Shown in pieces: positions 38,801 to 46,500 of a stretch of 64,000 nt of DNA. Location: contig JAQTNF010000004.1 of the NCBI GenBank assembly GCA_028713995.1, positions 17,563 to 81,562 of the forward strand, written 5' to 3'. The notes beneath the pieces are model-generated. The model searched no databases. It was not told where the DNA came from and saw nothing but the letters and a program-made list of their open reading frames with translations. Source of the stretch: Deltaproteobacteria bacterium. GTDB lineage: Bacteria; Myxococcota_A; Polyangia; JAAYKL01. The translations under genes and the position numbers were made by a program. How positions within the stretch are numbered: the stretch's first letter is position 1; each line of letters starts with the position of its first letter.

Positions 38801-39215
38801 CGGATACCTGCGGCTGTTCCAGCTCCTCCGACAGGTTCCGGGCGGCTGGTTCTTCACGCGCACCGGGAACGAAGAGTTCGACAGCGTGCCGCTCATCCAG
38901 CTCCGGAGTGGTCCCGCGGAAGGTGCGCCTTGGTCGACTCTCAACGTGGGGCGTGCGTTCGTGCCCCTGTGTGAGGAGCTCCAGAGCGCGGGCGTCGACA
39001 AGCCTGAGGTCGGTTTGGACATCCCGAATGCCGGAGGTGGCGTCTGGGCCGAGGGTGAGCTCGTCTGGGAGGATCGACGCATCGCGGTGACGGACAAGGC
39101 GCGCATCGGTGATGCCGTCGGCGAAGTGGCTTTGGGGTGGAAGGTGTTCGCGGTCGAGGATCTCGCGTCCATCGACCCACTGCTCGCAGCGTTGAAAACG
39201 GAAGGAGGCGCCTGA
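32856..39215 (+). CDS. Giant DEAD/DEAH-box helicase with C-terminal DUF1998 (DrmA/DrmB-like or DruE-like)
   Basis: 2119 aa; TLVATGTGSGKTECFLLPIL, YLVVDELHTFDGAQG, CVGTSATLGG, YLQRIGRAGRREGNSFVLT; DUF1998-like LVLFDSVPGGTGYVKQL...CTCWTDPERDGCYRCLLAYRNA; several CxxC pairs. Confidence 0.9.
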   Translation: MIPSALTAQLQQGLADFLRYSFWSSTPGMEHVIEDLIDAPGGVTHGPYLSVKLPFASGSKRNFFTDVPLGFTPHAHQERAFERLGGKEKRSTLVATGTGSGKTECFLLPILQHCAETANEPGIKAILIYPMNALATDQAERIARLIYDNPKLRGRVTAGLYIGESKGKKRTAEEGMGPRHIVTDRDVMEKSPPHILLTNYKMLDLLMLRPWVQGIWRHNRRGDLRYLVVDELHTFDGAQGTDLACLIRRLKRLLQVDDGSLCCVGTSATLGGAGAKKQLLDYAGQVFGEPFDDGALIGESRLDAPGFLAGADATFTDEPDLSDLDALAAERYDDSETWLREQVRLWFGGVHETADPESWAVELGERLRCHAAFRALLGLLDGHVVGLGDAVQSLSRARTSWRQSPHLGRAALLSLLGLVSAARRRVEVSPGVFETTRFLDVRIQLWQREMARMVATVTQRPRLRFSDDLDKEQKREHLPLAQCRDCGAMGWGTRIDKNKPHVLRCEPSAFYSAFFRNDDRVVFLYPAAAIPPGDPVWESRRVRRVDSKNLVILQDDEEPGGEVVELVEVKNVRQTDSGPVLHRDCPFCDARESLALLGFRAATLTSAYIDQMFASRFNDERDKKVLAFSDSVQDAAHRAGFFSARTWHTNLRVGISRVLCDGHDGATLAELSDAFVRYWQKKLDPQTWIATFLAPNMNWLHDWDALQRDGKLPVGSDLPALVAKRLAFELVNEFGLQATIGRSLPRTKAATAYIDREKLDETCAMLLEPLRNEVPGLKGATLAQVRAFVLGVLHHLRLRGGILSAEIPEEYLKTAGDKTFMFNISPHLPSFAKTSRMFAFITDRPGKRRFDSWFESASKHSGWYERWLSRCFTHDAALGADAPSAYPPALAALTAKGLLAEIEAASKTRVWGIPESALCVTRDVVTVHCAKCDHRQVVARVEAEDWLSAPCATARCDGRYEVEEQTRPDYFGRLYAHGDLQRIYTAEHTGLLTREERELVERQFKAETRATDGNGEEGGASISRRPWYPNLLSCTPTLEMGIDIGDLSSTVLCTVPPTQASYLQRIGRAGRREGNSFVLTVANARPHDLYFYAAPEEMMEGDVLPPGVFLDASAVLERQLTAFCFDRWVASEGDKAVLPAHLKDVLSRIGDRGGTHFPHNLLAFIEREQPTILREFDEMFAGRISPTTRAHLRAFLVGDEANKAGLGWRLLDTFAREKKQLDSFQAKARQLSAEIKKLEASETKPQDYEDRLGKLEDEKEALQGLINGIKGSGNSASGHAPGRQTLEFLTDEGLLPNYAFPETAVRLRSVIWRRKKRVSSQGSKYDTWTYEYARSPSSALSEFAPHADFYAGGRHVKIDQVDVTMSEIETWRFCAACNHAQRDDIGEKSFSCPACGSTAWADDEQKLRLLPLKQVFASAPDRESRIRDERDERQPRHFLRQILVDHHDVDREAAWSLDEPSLPFGFELLRRATFRELNFGVNIDQGPRTDIAGKNAARPGFRICTRCGKVQPDHSPSEHAPACPTKTRGEKESVEPCLYLYREFSSEALRFLLPMADVGTRLQLNSFLAALQLGLRERFGGSVEHIKTTVYSEPDRASSLRRQYLVLFDSVPGGTGYVKQLVTPPAEGGVLPIREVLELARKRIESCTCWTDPERDGCYRCLLAYRNAKEMDDTSAHEAVQLIGKILSRWDKLKPIPSLGDVSVSGLMDSVLEARFIEALKQTSYGGHPNRVKHAVFRQKPCYHLTVGEQEWYVEPQCDVDHADSFGIVYPVDFVLWPAGHATAEKRDPIAVFLDGFEFHKGRVGLDMSQRQRMLASGSWDVWSLTWFDLDEALGTRRPDNKPVNLVHANLQELRDRLQAFGLGAYRDWGERPIFDLFLADIGDVALVPWKQLGEGMLASRMTPAQPDSGTVWAAAVRQMAPMPVRPLLDIATCKLQLADDGALNPWVSVHAVHDGQNVKLLAQLDDRPDNREQPGFREAWNGYLRLFQLLRQVPGGWFFTRTGNEEFDSVPLIQLRSGPAEGAPWSTLNVGRAFVPLCEELQSAGVDKPEVGLDIPNAGGGVWAEGELVWEDRRIAVTDKARIGDAVGEVALGWKVFAVEDLASIDPLLAALKTEGGA

Positions 39216-41329
39216 TGCCCCCCTTGAAAGAGGCGTTCCGGGTCGCGATCTTCGACGAGTTCCTCGACGCGTTCGCGAAGATCCCGCGGGCCCAGCAGAA
39301 GAAGGTCAACAAGTTCATCCGCATGTTCCGGGAGAACCCGACGAGCGGCGCGATCAACTATGAGGGGATCTCCTCATTCAGCGACCCGAACCTCAAGACC
39401 GTGCGCATCGACCAGGCGTACCGGGCCATCGTGCTCAAGCCGGAGACCGGCAACGTGTACGTGCTCCTGTGGGTGGACAACCACGACGCGGCGATGGCGT
39501 GGGCCAAGAACAAGCGCGTCGCCATCCACCCCGAGACCGGCTCGCTGCAGGTGCTCACTGTGCACGAAGGCGAGAGGCGACCTTCGCAGCCGCCGCCGGC
39601 CGGAACCAAGGCGTTGTTCGAGAAGATCCGAGACCGCGAGCTGCTGCGGCTCGGCGTGCCGACGGAACTCCTGCCGCAGGTACGCGAGGTTCACGATCAA
39701 GAGCAGCTCGACGGGCTGGAGTCGACCCTGCCGGCCGAGGCGTATGAAGCGCTCTTCTTCCTCGCCGAGGGCGAGCCGCTCGCGGACGTCGAGGAGGCGC
39801 TCGCCGTTGCCGACGTCACGAACGTGGACGTCAACGACTTCGACGCTGCGCTCGACCGGGACGCCTCCAAGCGCCGGTTCGTGATCGTGGACAACGACGA
39901 GCTGCTCGAGTCGATGCTCGACGCGCCGATGGAGAAGTGGCGCATCTTCTTGCACCCGAACCAGCGGCAGCTCGTCAACCGGTCGTGGCCCGGACCGGTC
40001 CGCGTTCTGGGCGGCGCCGGCACCGGCAAGACCGTGGTCGCGATGCACCGGGCCGCGTACCTCGCCGAGAAGCTGTTCACGAAGATCGAGGATCGCATCC
40101 TGTTCACGACGTACACCGTGAACCTGGCGGCGGACATCGAGGCGAACCTGCGCAAGCTCATGTCTCCTGCAGCGCTGCGCCGCATCGAGGTGGTGAACCT
40201 GGATCGGTGGGTCGCCGGGCTCCTGCGACGGAGCGGATACGAGTACAAGGTGGCCTACTGGCCGACCGACAAGGGCCTCGCCGCCGCCTGGGACAAGGCG
40301 ATGACGCTCGCGAACGAGGGCGCGTTCCCGAAGAACTTCTTCCGGGACGAGTGGGAGCTCGTCGTGCAGGCGCAGGGGTGCGCGCGCTGGGAGGACTACC
40401 AGGCGTCGTCGCGCTCGGGACGCAGCGTGCGGCTCTCGCGCAAGCAGCGCCAAGAGATCTGGCCGGTGTTCGAGGAGTACCGGAACCAGCTCGAGAAGCA
40501 GGGGTTGCGGGAGCCCGAAGATGCGATTCGGGACGCGACCGCGCTGGTCAAGAGCGGCAAGGCCCAGGTGAGCTACCGCGCCATCGTCGTCGACGAGGCA
40601 CAGGACATGAGCACCAACGCCTTCACGCTGCTCCGGCAGATCATCCCCGAGGAGCGGGCCGACGACCTTTTCATCGTCGGCGACGGGCACCAGCGGATCT
40701 ACCGCCGACAGGTCGTGCTCGGGCGCGCGGGCATCAACGTCCGCGGACGGCGCGGGCGGCGACTCCGCATCAACTACCGCACCACGGAGGAGATCCGGAG
40801 GTTCGCCGTGTCACTGCTCGAGGGCGTGCATGCCGACGACCTCGACAACGGCGAGGACACCACCAAGGGCTACAAGTCGCTGATGCACGGCGAGGCACCG
40901 CACGTCGAGAGCTTCCCGACGCTCGACGCCGAGGTCGTGGCCATCGCCAAGTGGTTGAAGACCGGAAATCTCGAGCAGACGTGCCTCGTCGCGCGCACGA
41001 ACGACTGGCGGGACAAGTACGCCGCCGCCCTCGAGAAGCGCGGCATCCCGGTATACGCGCTCAAGCGCTCCGAGGCCGAGGACACCTCCAAGCCGGGGCT
41101 GCGCGTCGCGACGATGCACCGGGTCAAGGGGCTCGAGTTCTCGCGCGTCGTCATCGCCGGCGTGAACGAGGGGCTCGTCCCGTCGAAGGACGCCATCGAG
41201 AAGTCCGCCGACGAGGCGGTTCGCTCCGAGGCCGAGGATCGCGAACGTGCGCTGCTCTACGTCTCCACGACACGGGCCAAGAAGGATGTGCTGATCACCT
41301 CGTGTGGGAAGCCAAGCAAGTGGGTGTGA
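39215..41329 (+). CDS. UvrD/SF1 helicase with N-terminal RelE/ParE-like domain
   Basis: 704 aa; N-terminal FDEFLDAFAKIPRAQQKKVNKFIRMF...LKTVRIDQAYRAIVLKPETGNVYVLLWVDNHDAAMAWA, then [65 protein letters not shown]. Confidence 0.85.
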   Translation: MPPLKEAFRVAIFDEFLDAFAKIPRAQQKKVNKFIRMFRENPTSGAINYEGISSFSDPNLKTVRIDQAYRAIVLKPETGNVYVLLWVDNHDAAMAWAKNKRVAIHPETGSLQVLTVHEGERRPSQPPPAGTKALFEKIRDRELLRLGVPTELLPQVREVHDQEQLDGLESTLPAEAYEALFFLAEGEPLADVEEALAVADVTNVDVNDFDAALDRDASKRRFVIVDNDELLESMLDAPMEKWRIFLHPNQRQLVNRSWPGPVRVLGGAGTGKTVVAMHRAAYLAEKLFTKIEDRILFTTYTVNLAADIEANLRKLMSPAALRRIEVVNLDRWVAGLLRRSGYEYKVAYWPTDKGLAAAWDKAMTLANEGAFPKNFFRDEWELVVQAQGCARWEDYQASSRSGRSVRLSRKQRQEIWPVFEEYRNQLEKQGLREPEDAIRDATALVKSGKAQVSYRAIVVDEAQDMSTNAFTLLRQIIPEERADDLFIVGDGHQRIYRRQVVLGRAGINVRGRRGRRLRINYRTTEEIRRFAVSLLEGVHADDLDNGEDTTKGYKSLMHGEAPHVESFPTLDAEVVAIAKWLKTGNLEQTCLVARTNDWRDKYAAALEKRGIPVYALKRSEAEDTSKPGLRVATMHRVKGLEFSRVVIAGVNEGLVPSKDAIEKSADEAVRSEAEDRERALLYVSTTRAKKDVLITSCGKPSKWV

Positions 41330-41339
41330 CCGCAAGGAC

Positions 41340-41885
41340 ATGGAGTTGCACATGAGAACTGCAGACCTTCTGGACATTCTCCGTGCCGAACGAGTCAAGG
41401 CAATCGCTAAAGAGCTGGGCGTGTCGACGACAAGCGCAAAGAAGAGTGATCTCGTCAAACGCATCGCTTTGTCTTTGGCGCACAGGACTAACAACCGGGG
41501 CGAGCGCCTAGGCTGGGAGAACGCCATTCCGGAACTGATCGGCGCCATGACTGGAGAAGATGTCACCGATGTCTTTCGAGGCACTGAGTGGAAAGGCGAT
41601 GACTTTACCTATGAAGCTATCGCAACAAGTATCGGCCGCGTCGGCGTGGACGAACGCAGACGACTTCTTGTGGACGTGGCGCTCGCTGAGCAAGGCATCG
41701 GTGGCAAGTCCATCGACGACATCTGTGGCGACGGCAAGTACGCCAACTGCTTCACGGTGGATGACGAGGGTGATGACGAAGAAGATTGGGAGAACGACTG
41801 TACTGAGGACGACGATGACGAAGGTCGTGACACTGTACGAGTAGAATGCCCGGAGTGCTCAGGAAGTGGCAGGGATACCGCTTAA
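41340..41885 (+). CDS. Small protein with SAP-like N-terminus, Asp/Glu-rich tail and CPECSGSG motif; alternative start 41352
   Basis: RTADLLDILRAERVKAIAKELGVSTTSAKKSDLVKRIALSL (SAP-like), DDEGDDEEDWENDCTEDDDDEG, VECPECSGSGRD. Confidence 0.6.
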   Translation: MELHMRTADLLDILRAERVKAIAKELGVSTTSAKKSDLVKRIALSLAHRTNNRGERLGWENAIPELIGAMTGEDVTDVFRGTEWKGDDFTYEAIATSIGRVGVDERRRLLVDVALAEQGIGGKSIDDICGDGKYANCFTVDDEGDDEEDWENDCTEDDDDEGRDTVRVECPECSGSGRDTA

Positions 41886-41887
41886 GA

Positions 41888-43114
41888 ATGCCAACGATTA
41901 AATGCCATCTTTGCGGTGAAGAATTCAAGGCTTCGTTCTACGATTTCTGGACCTGCGGCGCTTGTGGGTTTGATTGCGGAATTCGTCTTCATGAGCACGC
42001 GCCGGACGAGATGGGAGAATTACTGGCGTTCTTCGAGAAGATTCGGGCGACTCGTTCGTTTGGTTCCTCTGGAAGCGTTCTTGCGCTTATGAAGACCCTT
42101 GAGAAGCCTGAGGACACCAAGGCGTTCAGCTCCTGCATCGATACTTTACTTCTTTTCTTTGATTCGCTTGTTGTGCCCTCGATCACGATCGAGACGTTAG
42201 CGCGTGCTCTTGGGGACAAGAAACTCGAAGTTTATCAACAGCACGGCTTGCTGAAATGTTCAGACATTAGCTTTGTGCAAGCTCAGGTCGGCGGTGTGGA
42301 CGCTTTGGGAGGGGACAAGCAAAAAGCCTTGTTCAATCTCGATTTGATTGGCGATGCCTTGCCAGTCAACGCGGAAACCCAATACGGGCATTCGCGATAC
42401 GAACTCGCGATGTCCTTGGCGAATCTTGAGCACGTGATTCTGAATGAACTGGTCGATCTCCTTAAAGAACGCAATCTCTTCAATGCACATAGAATTGGAA
42501 ACACGGAGATTGTTCGCCTCAGAGGTCGCGATTACGTCGACCGAGAACTCGCCCATTTGATTCCGTATCGGTTCTTGAGAAGTGAAGTTTTCTGTCATTT
42601 CTTCTCGTTCTCAATGCTTTACGATCAGCACTACGGCATCGCGAATGTGTTGAAGGAAACGCGCTTCGTCCGCGGATGGGCAGAAGGTGGGTCCGAATAT
42701 TCTCTTTTTCATCAATGGTTGCGCACGACCTCGTTTACACTGAAGGTTTTGGAGCCCTTACAGGTGCTTGAATTTCGGTCAAGGCACGGATCACTTACGG
42801 GCTTGGTTTCAGCGATTCAGAAGGAGGCCATAACGCGGCGGCAGAATCTTGGAGAGAGCGACCAAGCGCAGGCTTTTGGCAGGGAAATCGAAGAACGAAT
42901 TCGTCATTTTCGGAAAGTTAAGGGCAAAGGACACGAACGAAAGGCGATTTACCTGACAGGCCTTTTAAGCACCTTAGGGTCCCTTCTGAATGGGCCGCTG
43001 GGAGCGGTGATTGGTGGGATTGGCGGCACTATCGCAGCGGACTTAGCGTTGGAGTTCGACAGAAAAACCTCAGGGCCAATCGGCTTCGTGGTAGATGAGT
43101 TCCTCGCCAGTTAG
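41888..43114 (+). CDS. Zinc-ribbon protein with C-terminal glycine-zipper-like hydrophobic segment
   Basis: MPTIKCHLCGEEFKASFYDFWTCGACGFDCG; C-terminal LLSTLGSLLNGPLGAVIGGIGGTIAADLALEF; starts 2 nt after previous stop. Confidence 0.65.
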   Translation: MPTIKCHLCGEEFKASFYDFWTCGACGFDCGIRLHEHAPDEMGELLAFFEKIRATRSFGSSGSVLALMKTLEKPEDTKAFSSCIDTLLLFFDSLVVPSITIETLARALGDKKLEVYQQHGLLKCSDISFVQAQVGGVDALGGDKQKALFNLDLIGDALPVNAETQYGHSRYELAMSLANLEHVILNELVDLLKERNLFNAHRIGNTEIVRLRGRDYVDRELAHLIPYRFLRSEVFCHFFSFSMLYDQHYGIANVLKETRFVRGWAEGGSEYSLFHQWLRTTSFTLKVLEPLQVLEFRSRHGSLTGLVSAIQKEAITRRQNLGESDQAQAFGREIEERIRHFRKVKGKGHERKAIYLTGLLSTLGSLLNGPLGAVIGGIGGTIAADLALEFDRKTSGPIGFVVDEFLAS

Positions 43115-43133
43115 AACAAGAGCGACTACGTAG

Positions 43134-43433
43134 CCTGATCTCCGGGACACGTTACACCTGCGCCTGACCGGAGAAGACGTGCAGTTCAAGGACGAAGAGT
43201 TGAAGGCGGCGATCGGGCTGTTGGCCGGTCCCGGCGTGGTGTAGGAGCTGGCGTTCGGCAGTTGGGTGCTTCTCCAGCCGGAGCGCATCAACGCCTACGC
43301 GCAAGCCGTGATCCGGACGTTGCAGGCGGACGAGCACCAGCGCGGCTGCCTGATGGTGGAGCGGGTCTTGACCCCGCAGGGTCTCGCGCACGAGCGGCGA
43401 GGTGGTTGGGGACGGGAGTACTGCTCTCCTTGA
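43134..43433 (+). pseudogene. Remnant of a STAND/COR-type signalling protein, with in-frame TAG
   Basis: PDLRDTLHLRLTGEDVQFKDEELKAAIGLLAGPGVV*ELAFGSWVLLQPERINAYAQAVIRTLQADEHQRGCLMVERVLTPQG; fits a GVVWELxFGxxVLLQPExxxxYAxAVI pattern with TGG to TAG at 43242. Confidence 0.55.
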
Positions 43434-43564
43434 ACCGGTTGCTCACCCCATAGGACAGGCCTTGTCCGGCCTTGCCCCTATACTGTCGAAGACGTCGGCA
43501 CAGTTCCCGCGAGAGCGGCAGCGTGCTACCAGTGGAGAGCATCGGCAAGAGAAAGAGGGGCATC

Positions 43565-46500
43565 ATGGCGAGCGACATCCGGACCCTGGTCGTGAGGCGC
43601 CGCAACGCGCGAATCGTCGGGCCGCGCATCGGCTACAGCATCGAGATCCCGGACATGTCGTTCCCGGAGGTGCAGCCGCCCAGGCGCACGGGCTCCCTCG
43701 AGGACGCACTCGGCTGGAAGGTGCTGCGCAAGCTTTACGGCCGCGTCGACGTGATCGAGCCGCGCGGGCTCGTGGCGCCGAGCGCATGGGAGAGGCGCTA
43801 CCTGGCCTGGCTCTCGGCCAGGCTCGAGGTGCCGCTCGCCAAGGGCTGGGAGATCGCCGAGGAGCAGCCCAAGGACAGGCCCCACGTGGCCGACGTGCTG
43901 CGGCGCATCACCGACACCGACCCGTGGAGCCCTGCCGACCGGCTGCCGAGCAGCGTGATCGTGCGCAAGTCCGAGACGCACCGGCTCGAGGCCCGGGAGG
44001 CCGCGTTCCAGATCAGACGCTGGGTGGAGGGCAACGGCGGCGTGGAAGCATGCCGCGACGTGCTGGTGCTGCTGCCGCGTGGGCGATCCTTGCGCGACCT
44101 GTGGCTCGCGGAGTTCGCGGAAGTTGGCGTGCCGGCCGTGGGAGTGCTCACGCGGCTGCTCGGCGAAACAGCCATCGGCGGGTGGGCGCTCACGCTCTCG
44201 CGGCTCGTGGGCTGGAGCGAGGAAGCTCCCCTGTCGCGCCACACGCTTCGCGAGGCGCTCGACGCGCCGTTCTGGTCGCAGAAGGCCGCAGGCCGCGACG
44301 ACCGCCCCCTCAAGCGCGACGTGCTGCGCGAGATCATCCTCGACCTCAGGCGGCCCAGGATCACGCCCTCGGACTGGATGCGGCACCTCAACGCCGCGAA
44401 GGCCGCGGCTCGCGAGGAAGACAAGGCCGAGCGCGTGGAGCAGATCGAGGACATCGAGGCGTTCAGCCGCACGCTGCTCGCCCGCGTGACTCCCGGCGGC
44501 AACCCGATCGCTCGGTTCCAGTCACTCGTCTTCGGCAACGGCGACAAGGATGGAGAGCAGGCGTTCAACGCAAGGGCCGTGGCACGGGCGTCCAAACAGG
44601 ACGAGGCCATTGACGTGGTTGAGCGCGTCCACTCCGAGCTCGAGCGGCTGATGCGGGTCGAGCAGGCCCACGACGGCGCGCACCCGGATCTCCACGGCGA
44701 GAACGTCAAGACCCTGGCCGGCCTGCTCTCCGAAACCCTGTCCGGCTCGGCCATGGTGGAGCGCAGGAGCCCAGACCCGGGCGTCGAGCTCGTGCCCTAC
44801 GACCTCTACGACGGCCGTCCGTGCCGTCATCTCATCCTGGCCGGGCTGTCCGAGAGCGGGTTCCCCAAGGCGCCGCGCCTCCTGGCCGACCACGAGGAAC
44901 GCTGGGCGCTCGCCCTGGGTCTCCTGGGCGACGAGCCCCCGCAGGAGCAGGCCGCAAGGAGCACGCGATGGGTGGAGCTGGCGGTCTCGCGGCAGATCGA
45001 CCTGGCGCGGGTCGCGGTGAGCCGCTGTCACGGGCCCCTTACGCTCTCCTATTCCACACAAGGACAACGCGACGAGGCCGTGCACCCCGGAGGCTTGCTC
45101 TCGCTGCTGGTCGGTGGGTGGACCGAGAAGGACTGGACCAGGGTCGCTACCGACCAGCCCTACGCCGGAACCACGGGCGACTTCACCGGCGTATCGGTGC
45201 TGCGCTGGGCCCACGAGGTGCCGCTGTTGGTCGCCGACGCGCGCAGCGCGCCCAAGGCCGTGCTCGCGGCCGATTCCGACCCGGCGTTGCGCGCCGAGCT
45301 CGACACCCTGGCCAGGAACGGCACGTGCCCGGCGCTCGCCGGGCTGCTCGACAGGCTCGAGGGACCGGACGCTTGCGCCGACGCCGACGCGGAGCTCGAG
45401 TCCAAGACCGCTCGGCCTGCCGGGCCTTACACGGGGAGGTTGCCGGGACACATCGTGCCGCCCGACGGCTACAGCCCCACGTCGCTCAAGAACTACGGCC
45501 AGTGTCCCCACAAGTACTTCCTCGAGAAAGTACTCGGGCTCGAGAAGCTCGAGGAATCGTCGAGCTTCCCGAACGCCATGGAGGTGGGCACCATCCTGCA
45601 CGACGCGCTCGCTGGCGCGGCGGACAAGGCCATCGCGTCCACCAGGGCCAAGTGCTGGGACCTCTCCTGGAACGGCGACGAGGAGACCATCGACGACCTG
45701 GTCGCGGCGCGCATGGCCGAGATCGAGCCCGAGATCCGCCGCGCGCTCGGCGCGTTCCACGATGCCGCGCCCACGACATCGCGCCCCTACCTGGAGGCGC
45801 TCGGCCTCAGGTGGACCACCGCGGTGCGCAACTGGCTGCGCCATCACCTCGTGCTCGGCAACTCGGCCACGGCATCCGGGATGCGCGTGGTGGCCGCGGA
45901 GCGCGCGTTCGGCAAGGGCGATGACGCGGAGTCGATCGTCATCGACGCTCAAGGCGCGAAGATCCCCTTGCGGGGGCAGATTGATCGCATCGATTTCGAC
46001 AAGAAGAGCCGCACGATCGTTCTGCGCGACTACAAGTCGGGCGGATCCACCCCGGAAAGCGCCCTGCGCAAGGGAGCCGCCGCGGGCGAGGAGCTGCAGC
46101 TTCTCCTCTACGCCCTGGCCGTCGAGGCCCTCGTCGAGGCCAAACGACTCGACATGCCGGACGGCTCGCGGGTCATGCAGGTGAGTTACGAGTACCTGGG
46201 CAGAACCAAGAGCGCGGGTCTCGACCTGTCCGAGGACGAGCCCACCGGATATCTTCTCGACGGCGAGCCTGTCTCGTGGCGCGACATCGCCCGTGCATGG
46301 ACGGCCTTCTACGCCGATGGGATCGAGAGCGGGCGCTTCGATCTCTCTCCGCGCAAGTGCCCCACCAAGGGGTTCATGGGCGGCTACTGCGATTTCACCC
46401 GCTTCTGCCCCGTGGGCCAGGGCGAGTCACCGACTCTCGAGATCGTGGCCGGTCCCGAGATCGTGCCCGAAGAGACCAAGGAGCCCCGTGAGAAGAAACC

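Noticed and set aside
39215-39560. Independent RelE toxin-antitoxin locus
   Set aside because: The RelE-like segment is in frame with and continuous to the helicase; no antitoxin ORF adjacent.
24426-43114. BREX or Druantia assignment
   Set aside because: No PglZ, BrxL or BrxC-like protein seen for BREX. The DUF1998 helicase resembles DruE, but no DruA-D, F, G or H partner was recognised, and the SNF2 plus adenine-methylase pair points to a DISARM relation.
24426-43114. Canonical complete DISARM
   Set aside because: No PLD-type HKD nuclease (DrmC) and no separate DrmB recognised; only a DISARM-like call is supportable.
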